Assembly (NCBI RefSeq): GCF_023509525.1
Contig: NZ_JAKNCJ010000004.1
Coordinates: 1 to 64,000 of the forward strand
Direction: 5' to 3'
DNA: 64,000 nt
Origin: Brachybacterium equifaecis
GTDB lineage: Bacteria > Actinomycetota > Actinomycetes > Actinomycetales > Dermabacteraceae
The notes under the pieces are model-generated. The model was not told where the DNA came from, ran no database searches, and saw only the letters and a list, made by a program, of their open reading frames with translations. The translations under genes were made by a program, and so were the position numbers. Below are positions 1 through 8,569 of the stretch, in pieces. Numbering within the stretch: position 1 is the first letter of the stretch; every line of letters starts with the position of its first letter.

Positions 1-40
1 CGACCTGCTCAGGCGTGTGCCGCTTCCTCGTGTTCGTCAT
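1..40 (-). CDS. 5' end of an IS3-family transposase OrfA (cut by window edge)
   Basis: The reverse strand from 40 to 1 reads MTNTRKRHTPEQV, which is the way many IS3-family OrfA proteins begin: a basic start leading into an HTH that binds the IS ends. Only 13 codons are visible because the gene runs off the left edge. Just upstream (about 41-110) should be the terminal part of the IS; GGAAG at 57-53 on this strand may be its ribosome site. I could not define the terminal inverted repeat. The call rests on a short peptide, so it is suggestive rather than proven. Confidence 0.55.
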   Translation of the reverse strand, partial: MTNTRKRHTPEQV

Positions 41-140
41 GATGAGACCAGTCTTCCTGCCCGCAGCAGCGAGCATCAAGACGACTCACACAACGACTGG
101 ACCTACATCACGGGGTCAGCCCACCCTCGGCATCGCGGAT

Positions 141-485
141 GTGTCAGTGCGCCCGGACCCTCAATGCGTGCCCCCACTCCGCACGTGGACCGGGCGCCTG
201 TGCAAGCAGTGGACGTTCGCCGGACCCTTCGTCGGCGCGGGTGGACTTCATGGCACTTTCGATGCGCTCGAAAGCTGGGCCGCCTCCCGCGCGCAGGGAG
301 CTGCGGGGCGAAGACCTTTCGGGTGGATGGATGACCGGGACTGGTACTGGCACAATGGCGGAACCCTGGACCATGGTGCTTTTGTCGCGATCTCCCACGA
401 TGGGCTTCGCGTCATGACAGTGCACACGCTGGGGCATAACCCTGAAAGAGCTGACGCGATCGCCGCGCGCCTCCAGGGAAACTGA
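141..485 (+). CDS. hypothetical protein, possibly 5'-truncated
   Basis: An open frame ends at a TGA at 483-485. Its last 90 or so codons look coding: third positions are GC-rich and the peptide is tryptophan-rich, with the stretch DWYWHNGGTLDHGAF. I do not recognise the family. The frame is open further upstream to 15, but that part overlaps the presumed IS3 end, so the true start is probably later; GTG at 141 or 147 are candidates with no good ribosome site. The stop lies only a few bases from the point where the relE remnant on the other strand loses similarity, so this segment may have arrived with the rearrangement that broke relE. Confidence 0.3.
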   Translation: MSVRPDPQCVPPLRTWTGRLCKQWTFAGPFVGAGGLHGTFDALESWAASRAQGAAGRRPFGWMDDRDWYWHNGGTLDHGAFVAISHDGLRVMTVHTLGHNPERADAIAARLQGN

Positions 486-488
486 TGC

Positions 489-672
489 CGGCGCGGCGAG
501 GGCTGTGCAGTCCCTCCAGTTCGAGTCGGAGCGCTTTTCCGACGCGCTGCGAATTCTTGATCAGCGGGCAGTCGATGCACTCGACTGCCGCCGCAGCGAC
601 CTTCTCGGGGAAGCGGATGAGCGAGCGCTTCGCCGACGGGGTCCACGCGATGCCGTAGGGGTGAGCCCTCAT
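489..672 (-). pseudogene. relE: truncated RelE-type toxin
   Basis: From the ATG at 672 the reverse strand gives a recognisable RelE/ParE-fold mRNA-interferase start: PYGIAWTPSAKRSL, then RFPEKVAAAAVE, and LRLELEGLHSPRR. That is the first about 55 residues of actinobacterial RelE. Right after LHSPRR, where family members continue GDYRVIY, the sequence becomes unrelated (AGISFPGG...). The beta strands carrying the catalytic basic residues are therefore missing. The ATG overlaps the antitoxin stop by 4 nt (ATGA), the usual relBE layout. The break at about 489 is next to the stop codon of the opposing ORF, consistent with a deletion or insertion junction. The remnant should not encode an active toxin. 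Confidence 0.7.
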
Positions 673-955
673 GGCCGGAGCGCCGCCAGGATGTCGTCCT
701 TGCTCAGCACCTCAGCGCGGCCTGCCCGCTGCTCGTCGAGACTCTTCCGGATCTCGCCGACGAGAGCGGGCCGGCTGACGATCTCCAGAGTCTCCTCGAG
801 GGAGGCGAGATCGTCCGTGCTGAGGACGACGGCAGCGGGCTTGTCGTGCCGGGTGATGACCACGCGGCAGTGCTCGCGCTCCACCTGATCCACGACCTCG
901 AGAGGCGGCTCCTCAGGTCGCGCAGGGCCATAGGGGAATCGATGTTCATGGCCAT
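669..955 (-). pseudogene. relB: frameshifted RelB/Phd-type antitoxin
   Basis: The product can be read only by joining two frames. The first frame, from ATG at 955, gives MAMNIDSPMALRDLRSRLS. The second gives EVVDQVEREHCRVVITRHDK and continues PAAVVLSTDDLASLEETLEI to a stop at 669. The join lies at about 899-901, where one base (a G of an expected TCGGAG) appears to be missing. Phd/YefM-fold antitoxins of this type bind their own promoter and the RelE toxin. A short in-frame internal ATG at 893 could still express the C-terminal 74 residues, which include the toxin-binding half but lack the DNA-binding N terminus. A sequencing error cannot be excluded from the sequence alone. Confidence 0.7.
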
Positions 956-1015
956 AAAGGCAACCACATCGGTGCTCTGGGAGGAATGGCGTCCCGGCTC
1001 TGGAAGACTCGGCGC

Positions 1016-2050
1016 ATGACAGCTGACGCGCCTCTCGACGAGTCGGGCATCCTCGCTCGGATCACTCCCGCCCTGCCCCAGGGAAGGGACGTCGAGCTCG
1101 GGCCGGGAGATGACGCCGCCGTGGTACGGCTGGTCTCCCCCCGGCTCGTGATCACCACCGACACCCTCACGGAGGGCCATGACTTCCTGCTCGCGCGCAC
1201 GACGCCGGAGCAGATCGGGGCGAAGGCGGCCGTGCAGAACCTCGCCGATGTCGCGGCGATGGGCGCGCGCCCCCAGGCCGTGGTCAGCGCCGTCTCGGCG
1301 CCCCGCGGCACGGACCCGTCGGTCCTCAAGGGCATCGCACGCGGTCTCGCGCAGCGATGCGCCCGGTACGGGGCGAGCGTCGTCGGCGGGGATCTCGGTG
1401 CGGCTGACGCCCTCTCGATCACCATCACTGCCGTCGGCGCGCTTCCCGAAGGGCAGGAGCCGAGCGTCCGCAGCGGCGCGCGCCCGGGGGACGTCCTCGC
1501 CGTCGGCAGCGATCAGCTCGGCCGCTCCGCCGCCGGTCTCGCGCTGATCCTCAAAGGGGATCCCACGCGCCTCGAGGCGGACGAGGAGGCTCGTGCACTG
1601 ATGACCTGGCAGAACAGCCCCGACCCGGACCTCACTCTCGGCTGGACCGCTGCCATCGGCGAAGCTGCGCCCGCGCCTGGATCGGGGGAAGCGGAAGGCG
1701 CCGCCCCGGCCACCGCGATGATGGACCTCTCCGACGGGCTCGTGCGCGACGGGGGCCGCATCGCGCGGGCGAGCGGAGTCGTACTGGATGTCGATCCCAC
1801 CGCGCTCGAGGGTGACGTGGAAGCGCTCCTGTCCGCGGCGGCGCTGCTGGGCGCAGGGAGCGAGGCGGCCTGGGAATGGGTGCTGCACTGCGCGGAGGAG
1901 CACGCGATGCTTGCGACTTTCCCCGGGCCGGGCGTCCCCTCCGGCTTCCGGGCGATCGGGAGCGTGCGCGCCCGGCGCGACGGGGAGGAGCCGGCGATCA
2001 TGCTCGGCGGCCGGCCGGTCGCCGGAGAGGGCTTCGACCACTTCGGCTGA
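1016..2050 (+). CDS. thiL: thiamine-monophosphate kinase ThiL
   Basis: ThiL phosphorylates thiamine monophosphate to thiamine diphosphate, the last step of thiamine cofactor synthesis, in the cytoplasm. The 344-residue product shows the PurM/ThiL fold signatures: an N-terminal GPGDDAAVV metal/ATP-binding loop at about residues 28-36, ITTDTLTEGHDF, the segment GAKAAVQNLADVAAMGARP, and MMDLSDGLVRDGGRIARAS in the second half. Length is typical for the family. I place the start at ATG 1016, preceded by GGAAG about 8 nt upstream; an in-frame ATG at 986 has no usable spacing. It stands alone between the relBE remnant and the convergent kup gene. Confidence 0.92.
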   Translation: MTADAPLDESGILARITPALPQGRDVELGPGDDAAVVRLVSPRLVITTDTLTEGHDFLLARTTPEQIGAKAAVQNLADVAAMGARPQAVVSAVSAPRGTDPSVLKGIARGLAQRCARYGASVVGGDLGAADALSITITAVGALPEGQEPSVRSGARPGDVLAVGSDQLGRSAAGLALILKGDPTRLEADEEARALMTWQNSPDPDLTLGWTAAIGEAAPAPGSGEAEGAAPATAMMDLSDGLVRDGGRIARASGVVLDVDPTALEGDVEALLSAAALLGAGSEAAWEWVLHCAEEHAMLATFPGPGVPSGFRAIGSVRARRDGEEPAIMLGGRPVAGEGFDHFG

Positions 2051-2102
2051 GCGCCGCTCGCGCCGCCCAACCTGCAGCAGCAGGAGCGGCGGGCCGACGG
2101 TC

Positions 2103-4199
2103 TCAGACGAGCGACTCCGCTCCCATCACCACCGTGCGCTCGGGCGGGAGGTGGAGGACCTGGGTGCGGTTCGCCGACAGCTTCTCCAGCGCGCGGAACA
2201 GGCGCTTCTGCCACCCGGGCATGAAGCGGTCTGATCCGCCCGCTTCGAGACGGAAGACGGAGAGGAAGTAGACGGCCTCGGCGGGGTCGATCTCGAGCTC
2301 CGGGGTGCGCCCGGCGGCCAGGCGCAGCGCTGCGGGGATGTCCTGCGAGTCGTTGAAGCCGACCCGGTAGCTGACGTGCACGATGCCGTCATCCGGATCG
2401 CCGAGATCCGAGACCTCCACGCGGGCGTCGTGGCGCACGTGCGGGACCCCCATGTGCGCGATCGTGATGATCACGATGCTCTCGTGGACCACGTGGTTGA
2501 AGCGGAGGTTCGAGCCGAGAGCGAGCGGCACCGTGGCGGGATCGCCGTGGGGATAGACCGCGACTCCCGGGACTCTCTGCACGCAGCCGGCCCCGACGCT
2601 GCGCACGAACTCGTCGATCGGCCCCTCCATCTCGCGCCGCCGCCCGAAGACGATCCGGGCGCCCTTGCGCCAGGTGAGCATCACCAGGAGCACCACGAGG
2701 GCGATGACGATCGGCAGCCAGCCGCCTGAGGCGATCTTCACGACGTTCGCGCCGAACAGGGCGAGCTCCAGCCCGCCGGCGACGACCGCGAGCGCAGCGA
2801 CCTTCCACCAGGCCCAGTGCCACACGCGCAGCGCGAGCAGCAGGAACAGGGAGAGCTCGAGCAGGAGCGTGCCGGTGACGGAGAGCCCGTAGGCGGAGGC
2901 CAGCGACTCCGAGGAGCGGAAGGCGATCACCAGCACGAGCACTCCGGCGAACAGGATGCCGTTGATGAGCGGCAGGTAGATCTGGCCTCCGTGCTCCTTG
3001 GAGGTCTGGCGCACCTTCAGGCGCGGCAGCAGCTTCAGGCGCGTGGCCTGGCGCGAGACGGAGAACGCGCCGGAGATGACTGCCTGGGAGGCGATGACTG
3101 TGGCCATCGCGGCGAGGGCGATGAGCGGGATGCGCGCCCACGCCGGTGCCATGTGGAAGAACGGGTTGTCGATCGCGGCGGGGTTCGCGAGGATCATCGC
3201 TCCCTGGCCGAAGTAGTTCAGCAGCAGGGAGGGCAGGATCAGGCACAGCCAGGCGAGCGCGATCGGCCGGCGCCCGAAGTGGCCCATATCGGCGTAGAGC
3301 GCCTCGGCACCGGTGATCGCGAGGACCACCGCGCCCATCGCGATGTAGGCGACCATGGGGCGGTCCATGGCGAAGGCGATCGCATAGCTGGGGGAGACGG
3401 CGCGCAGGATCGAGGGGTTCGCGATCACCTGGGGAAGGCCCATCACGGCGAGGACGAGGAACCAGACCACCATGATCGGGCCGAAGGCGGCACCGATCGC
3501 GCCCGTGCCCCAGCGCTGGACGAGGAAGAGCGCGCTCAGCACGACGACCGCCGCGGGGACCACCCAGGTATGGAGAGCGGGATTGACGACCTCGAGGCCC
3601 TCGAAGGCGCTCAGGACCGAGATCGCGGGGGTGATGAGCGAATCGCCGTAGAACAGCGCCGCGCCGATCATCGCCAGCAGGAGCGCCGCGGAGGCCTGGG
3701 CCGAGCGCATCCCGAGCTTGCGCTGGATCAGGTTCGCGAGCGAGAGGATGCCGCCCTCGCCCTGGTTGTCGGCGCGCAGGATGATGCCGACGTACGTGAC
3801 CGTCACGATCACGATCAGGCACCACAGGACCATCGAGATGACGCCGAGGACGTCCTGCTCGGTGGGCGCGACGGCGTTGTGGTGGACGCTGAACACCGTC
3901 TGCAGGGAGTAGAGGGGGCTCGTGCCGATGTCGCCGAAGACGACGCCGGTCGCGCCGAGCATGAGGGCGAGGACGGGCTCGCGCCGACGGGGTCGGCCGT
4001 CGGGGCCGAGGACCTTCGCCCGGCGGGGGCGCAGACCGCGGAGCGCGCGCCCGGTGTGCGACGGAGCGGCGGGGGCGTCGTCAGCTCCAGGTGCCGGAGC
4101 CGGGCCCGGGGGCGCTGCGGTCCCGTGCGGATCTGCTGCGGGGGAGGAGGGGGCTCCCAGCTCGCTCGGAGCCGGGGTGTGCGCGGGTTCATCTGCCAC
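2103..4199 (-). CDS. kup: KUP-family potassium uptake transporter
   Basis: Kup/HAK/KT transporters bring K+ into the cell with H+ symport. The signature region LGATGVVFGDIGTSPLYSL lies near residue 75 and is followed by about 12 hydrophobic membrane segments and a soluble C-terminal region of about 170 residues. NQGEGGILSL and YADMGHFGRRPI are further KUP landmarks. The start is placed at GTG 4199 because AGGA lies about 9 nt upstream; an in-frame GTG at 4235 has no such site. The first about 65 residues are proline/alanine-rich and likely disordered, so the protein (698 aa) is longer than E. coli Kup. It is convergent with thiL and divergent from the PadR gene. Confidence 0.93.
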   Translation of the reverse strand: MADEPAHTPAPSELGAPSSPAADPHGTAAPPGPAPAPGADDAPAAPSHTGRALRGLRPRRAKVLGPDGRPRRREPVLALMLGATGVVFGDIGTSPLYSLQTVFSVHHNAVAPTEQDVLGVISMVLWCLIVIVTVTYVGIILRADNQGEGGILSLANLIQRKLGMRSAQASAALLLAMIGAALFYGDSLITPAISVLSAFEGLEVVNPALHTWVVPAAVVVLSALFLVQRWGTGAIGAAFGPIMVVWFLVLAVMGLPQVIANPSILRAVSPSYAIAFAMDRPMVAYIAMGAVVLAITGAEALYADMGHFGRRPIALAWLCLILPSLLLNYFGQGAMILANPAAIDNPFFHMAPAWARIPLIALAAMATVIASQAVISGAFSVSRQATRLKLLPRLKVRQTSKEHGGQIYLPLINGILFAGVLVLVIAFRSSESLASAYGLSVTGTLLLELSLFLLLALRVWHWAWWKVAALAVVAGGLELALFGANVVKIASGGWLPIVIALVVLLVMLTWRKGARIVFGRRREMEGPIDEFVRSVGAGCVQRVPGVAVYPHGDPATVPLALGSNLRFNHVVHESIVIITIAHMGVPHVRHDARVEVSDLGDPDDGIVHVSYRVGFNDSQDIPAALRLAAGRTPELEIDPAEAVYFLSVFRLEAGGSDRFMPGWQKRLFRALEKLSANRTQVLHLPPERTVVMGAESLV

Positions 4200-4410
4200 G
4201 AGCGCACATCCTGCCACCGCTGGACCGCGTCGCACTCTGCGAGGGTCCCCGGTGGACTGATCCGTGCGTCACAGCGGATGATCCGGGATCTCTCCGAGGC
4301 GCGGATCTGTATGACTGTGCGCGGCACCCTTGGGCGTGCGATAGTTTCTGGGTAACCGATTGCGGGGGAACCTCTTGGGATCACTCGCCTATGGAATCCG
4401 AGGTGCTGCC

Positions 4411-5010
4411 ATGTCCGTCCGCCACGCCCTGCTCGCGCTGCTCAGCGCGGGCCCCGCGACCACCTACCAGCTGCGCAAGGACTTCGATCTCGCGACGGGC
4501 GCGGTGTGGCCGCTGAACATCGGCCAGGCCTCTGCGACTCTGGCGCGACTGGAGCGCGACGGGATGATCCGGCGCGAGGACAACCCGGGCGCGTCGGCCG
4601 ACGGCGGCACCGCGACCGCGGGCGACTGGCATCTGAGCGCTGCAGGCCGCGAGGAGCTCGCCGCCTGGTGGGGGAGCGCGGTCCCGCGCTCAGAGCCCGA
4701 GCGGCACGAGCTCGTCATGAAGCTCGCCCTCGCGGTGACCGTCCCGGGCGTGGATGTCCCCTCCCTGCTGCAGACGCAGCGCTCGGCGAGCCTCTCGGCG
4801 CTGCACGAGGTCACCCGCGCCCGGCGATCGGTGCCGCCGGAGGATCTCGCGGCAGCGCTGGTCCTGGACCACCACATTTTCGCGATCGAGGCGGAGATCC
4901 GGTGGATCGACGACGTGGAGGGCACTCTCGCCCGCGCAGGCCGCCCCGCCGCGAGCCGGGCCGCCTCGGAAGTGTCGCCGACCGCTGCTCGCGCAGGAGC
5001 GCAGCGATGA
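4411..5010 (+). CDS. PadR-family transcriptional regulator
   Basis: The product is a winged-helix regulator of the PadR type. MSVRHALLALLSAGPATTYQL opens the recognition domain, followed by the wing segment with ATLARLERDGMIRRE and the C-terminal helical dimerisation region (PadR_C-like). The start is ATG 4411, with GAGGTG 5-6 nt upstream. PadR proteins usually repress an adjacent efflux gene until a ligand or membrane stress releases them. Here the stop overlaps the start of the ABC ATPase gene by 4 nt (ATGA), so it very likely autoregulates the three-gene exporter operon. The ligand is unknown. Confidence 0.88.
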   Translation: MSVRHALLALLSAGPATTYQLRKDFDLATGAVWPLNIGQASATLARLERDGMIRREDNPGASADGGTATAGDWHLSAAGREELAAWWGSAVPRSEPERHELVMKLALAVTVPGVDVPSLLQTQRSASLSALHEVTRARRSVPPEDLAAALVLDHHIFAIEAEIRWIDDVEGTLARAGRPAASRAASEVSPTAARAGAQR

Positions 5011-5735
5011 GCGCGGCCCTCCTGGAGCTGCGCCAGGTCACGCGCACCCACGGCGAGGGCGCTCGGCAGGTCATCGCCCTGGACAGCGTGGACCTCGAGG
5101 TCCGGCCCGGCGAGTTCCTCGCCGTCATGGGCGCCTCCGGGTCGGGCAAGTCCACGCTCCTGCACCTCGCCGGCGGTCTCGCCCTGCCGACGCGGGGTGA
5201 TGTGCTCGTCGAGGGTCGGTCTCTCCCAGCGCTTTCCGTCGCCGACCGCGCGGCCATGCGGCGGCGGACCGTCGGCTACGTCTTCCAGGACTTCAACCTC
5301 CTGCCCTCGCTCACGGCCGCCGAGAACGTCGCCTTCCCCCGCGAGCTCGACGGCGCCTCGGTACGGGACGCGCGCGCCGAGGCGATGGAGGCGCTCGCGA
5401 GCGTCGGGATCGCGGACCTCGCGGACCGGCGCCCTCACGAGATGTCCGGCGGGCAAGCGCAGCGGGTGGCGATCGCGCGCGCGGTCGTCGGCCCCCGCCG
5501 CCTCCTGCTCGCCGACGAGGCGACCGGCGCCCTGGACTCCCGCACAGGTCAGGACGTCGTCGCCCTGCTGCGGGAGCGCGCTGACGCGGGCGTCGCCGTC
5601 GTGCTGGTGACCCACGAGCCGCGCTTCGCCGCCTGGGCGGATCGCACCGTGCACCTGCGCGACGGGCGTCTGGTGGGCGTCTCCGCCCCCGGGAGCGTCG
5701 AGGCCCTCCTCCCAGCCGTGGGAGGAGGGCGATGA
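5007..5735 (+). CDS. ABC transporter ATP-binding protein (MacB/LolD-like)
   Basis: This 242-residue ATPase contains Walker A GASGSGKST near residue 48, a Q-loop in YVFQDFNLLPSLTA, the ABC signature MSGGQAQRVAIARA, Walker B LLLADEATGALD and the H-loop THE. The YVFQDFNLLP type belongs to the LolD/MacB/FtsE group that works with FtsX-like permeases. The start at 5007 overlaps the padR stop (ATGA), and the stop overlaps the permease start in the same way, so the three genes are translationally coupled. Export of an antimicrobial peptide or lipid-type substrate is a family expectation and not shown by the sequence. Confidence 0.93.
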   Translation: MSAALLELRQVTRTHGEGARQVIALDSVDLEVRPGEFLAVMGASGSGKSTLLHLAGGLALPTRGDVLVEGRSLPALSVADRAAMRRRTVGYVFQDFNLLPSLTAAENVAFPRELDGASVRDARAEAMEALASVGIADLADRRPHEMSGGQAQRVAIARAVVGPRRLLLADEATGALDSRTGQDVVALLRERADAGVAVVLVTHEPRFAAWADRTVHLRDGRLVGVSAPGSVEALLPAVGGGR

Positions 5736-8533
5736 GCACGGAAGCCGTCACGGCACCGCTCGGCACGCCCGCGGTGCCTCGCCCCCTGCGCGGGGCTCTG
5801 CGGCCGATGCTGCGCCTGGCGCTGCGCGATGCTCGCGTGAACCTTCTCCGCACGCTGCTGGCCGTTGCGATCATCGCCGCGCCCGTCGCGGGCGCCCTGC
5901 TCGGCATGGCGTTCCTGGCGTCCGGCAGCACGAGTGTCGAACGAGCGCTCGTCTCGATACCGGAAGGCGCTGAGGCCCGCATCACCGCGACCGCCGCCGG
6001 CGATGCCGGAGAGTCCGCACCCCTTCAGCAGCTCCCGGAGGGGACGCTGTGGAACGATGACGCCGAGGTGACCCCCGCTGCACCAGAGCAGCTGATGCCG
6101 CTTCTCCCCAGAAGCGCGGTGCTCCATGAGCACTGGAACTCGCCCGAGCTCATCGCGACAACCGCGATCGACCTCGCTCCGGGCCAGGAGGCCCAGGCGA
6201 GCGCCGACCTCTCCGTGCAGGGACTGGATGCCTCGCAGCTCTCCGTCCTCCAGCTCCAGGAGGGCGATGCGGCGACTCTCGATCTGCTCACCCCGCCGCT
6301 GACCGCCGGGCGCGTGCCTGCCGCGCCGCAGGAGATCCTCCTCAGCCGCACGGCGTCGGCGCAGACCGGTGCGGGCATCGGGGAGAGTGTGCAGCTGATC
6401 GCCCCGCCCGACACCGGATGGATGTCGAACGACGGCCGCGTCCAGGCGGTCGTCGAGGACTCCGCGCGCGGCTACGTCGTCGTCGGCATCACGGAGGATC
6501 CGGACGAGCGGGCCGGCACGGGGTCGACGGCGGCGGCCTGGGCGCTGCCCGAGTGGCTCGCGCCGCGCATCGCCGCCGATCAGGCGGGCGTGGATCGCCA
6601 CTTCCTCGTCACCGGAGAGGAGCCGGTCACCTGGGAGCAGGTGAAGGCCATGAACGCCCTCGGGGTGGTCACCGTTTCGCGCGGGGCTCTGGATCCCTAC
6701 CCGTCCCGAGCCGACCTGTATCCGGAGAGCATCGATCTGGAGAGGCTCGTGATGACGGCGATCCTCGGCATACTCGCCGTGCTCCTGTCCGGCGGAGCGC
6801 TCATCCTGCTCATCACGCCTGCGTTCACCATGGGAGCTCAGCGGCTGCGGCGCTCGATCGGCGCGGCTGCCGCGCAGGGCGCCGATCCGCGCGCGCTCGG
6901 CGCCCTGTTCGTCCTCCAGGGAGCGGTGCTCGGCATCATCGGCGCGGGGATCGGCATTCTCACCGGCGTCGTGCTGCGGATGCTGCTGGCGCCCTGGCAC
7001 CTCTCCCTGACCGGCACGGAGCTCGGTGCGATCCCTTGGTGGGCGCCGCTGCTCCTCCTGGCGGCCGCCGCTCTCCTCGGAGCGACGGCGACCGCTCCCG
7101 CGGCGATCAGCGCCGCGCGCTCGGACCCCGTCGATGCCATTGCAGGGCGTCCGGCGCGCGCCGAGAGCACACAGCACACGTGGCTGAGGGACGCGATCCT
7201 GCTGGTCCCAGCCTGTCTGCGGATAGTCAGCCTGCTGGTGGTGCGGCTGCCAGGGCGCGCGCTCGCCGTACCCCGAGCCGCCACGCGGGATGCAGCCCGC
7301 TCGCGTGCCAGGACCGCCCCCGCAGCCGCCGGCATCTTTGCGAGCACCCTCTTGCTCACTGTCCTGGCCATCCACCTCGGCACGATCGACACGAGCACTC
7401 GTGACGAGGTACCAGCCCCGGTGGCTCCCGGCGGCGCCGTGATGAGCATCCGCACGCCGATCTCGGATACCGCCGACCAGGCGATCATCGCCTCTGTCGT
7501 GGCTCACCTCGAGGACGAGGCGATCGCCACCGGCAGTGCGCCGGTGTACAGCGCGGCCTGGGAGGGATTCATGCTCGAGGCCCTGCCTCAGCCGGGCATG
7601 ACCTGCGATCTGAATGAAGCCCCGAACTTCAGGGCGGCGCTGGAACCGGGTGCTCCGTTCTACTGCGAGCCGTTCCCCCACGGCTTCAGGCCCGGAGTCG
7701 GGTTCCCCAGCTGGATCGGCAACCAGATCTACGTGATCACGCCGGAGGCCATGCGCGCGACCGGGCTGCCCGGAGCGGACGAGGCCGCCGCGGTGCTCTC
7801 GCGCGGCGGGGCAGTCGTCAACGACGCCACGCGTCTGCAGACCGACGGGACCGTCGACCTCCAGCTCTCGGACTGGGAGAACGACGGCGCCGCCGACCAC
7901 CGCCTGCCTCCGCGCCCGGGATACTTCCTGCGCGGCTTCGACGGATACGTGACGATCACCCCCGAGACCGCCGCGGAGCTCGGCATCCAGACGCTCTACA
8001 TCGGCGAGATCCTCACCCTCCCGGCGCCGCTGACCGCCGCCTCCGAGGAGGAGCTGCGCGACGCCGCTGCCGCGGTGACCCCGCTCGCATCGCCCGGCAC
8101 CTGGCCGGTGTCGACGATCTTCGGCGGGCCGGGGCCGGGATTCGCGATCCCCTTCGCGCTTGTGACCGCGCTCGGGATGCTGACCGCCGTGCTGACGGTG
8201 CTGCTCGGACGCCAGGAGGCGCGTCGCGAGATGGAGACGATGGCCGCGGTCGGAGCCAGTCCGGGCCGGTTGCGCACGTGGGGGCTCGCTCAGCAAGCGG
8301 TCATCCTCCTCTCTGGCTCCGTTCCCGGTCTGATCCTCGGCGGCGCCGCGGGCTGGGGCTTGATGCTCCTGCTGCGGGCTTCGGGAGACGCCGGGCCGAT
8401 CCTCGCGATCACGCCGCTATGGAGCGCGCTCGCTCTATGCCTGGGGATCCTCGCCCTGACCGCACTGGCCGCGTCGCTGCTGCTCGTGCGCCCCGCGGGG
8501 CGCGGTCAGAACGCGCCGAGGTCCCGGGACTAG
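5732..8533 (+). CDS. ABC transporter permease, FtsX-like (933 aa)
   Basis: The product has an N-terminal transmembrane helix (LLAVAIIAAPVAGALLGMAF), a large extracytoplasmic region, a first FtsX core (around residues 340-450: LGILAVLLSGGALILLITPA, with further helices), a second extracytoplasmic domain of about 200 residues, and a C-terminal FtsX core (ALVTALGMLTAVLTVLLGRQEARREMETMAAVGASP...). Two FtsX cores in one chain means it can form the channel alone with the upstream ATPase. GASPGRLR is the coupling-helix region. It starts within the ATPase stop codon (ATGA). It is regulated as part of the padR operon, and the substrate is unknown. Confidence 0.9.
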   Translation: MSTEAVTAPLGTPAVPRPLRGALRPMLRLALRDARVNLLRTLLAVAIIAAPVAGALLGMAFLASGSTSVERALVSIPEGAEARITATAAGDAGESAPLQQLPEGTLWNDDAEVTPAAPEQLMPLLPRSAVLHEHWNSPELIATTAIDLAPGQEAQASADLSVQGLDASQLSVLQLQEGDAATLDLLTPPLTAGRVPAAPQEILLSRTASAQTGAGIGESVQLIAPPDTGWMSNDGRVQAVVEDSARGYVVVGITEDPDERAGTGSTAAAWALPEWLAPRIAADQAGVDRHFLVTGEEPVTWEQVKAMNALGVVTVSRGALDPYPSRADLYPESIDLERLVMTAILGILAVLLSGGALILLITPAFTMGAQRLRRSIGAAAAQGADPRALGALFVLQGAVLGIIGAGIGILTGVVLRMLLAPWHLSLTGTELGAIPWWAPLLLLAAAALLGATATAPAAISAARSDPVDAIAGRPARAESTQHTWLRDAILLVPACLRIVSLLVVRLPGRALAVPRAATRDAARSRARTAPAAAGIFASTLLLTVLAIHLGTIDTSTRDEVPAPVAPGGAVMSIRTPISDTADQAIIASVVAHLEDEAIATGSAPVYSAAWEGFMLEALPQPGMTCDLNEAPNFRAALEPGAPFYCEPFPHGFRPGVGFPSWIGNQIYVITPEAMRATGLPGADEAAAVLSRGGAVVNDATRLQTDGTVDLQLSDWENDGAADHRLPPRPGYFLRGFDGYVTITPETAAELGIQTLYIGEILTLPAPLTAASEEELRDAAAAVTPLASPGTWPVSTIFGGPGPGFAIPFALVTALGMLTAVLTVLLGRQEARREMETMAAVGASPGRLRTWGLAQQAVILLSGSVPGLILGGAAGWGLMLLLRASGDAGPILAITPLWSALALCLGILALTALAASLLLVRPAGRGQNAPRSRD

Positions 8534-8569
8534 GCTCGGACCAGCACACCGACTCACGAGGAGGCCCCC

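Noticed and set aside
2817..4355. Long open frame on the forward strand across kup (512 codons), with His/Asp/Arg-rich translation
   Set aside because: It is the antisense shadow of kup, whose reverse-strand protein has all family motifs; the forward translation has no domain and shadow-type composition.
5549..8296. 915-codon reverse-strand frame opposite the ABC permease
   Set aside because: Composition is the mirror of a high-GC gene (Arg/Gly/His-rich, no motifs); the forward permease is convincing.
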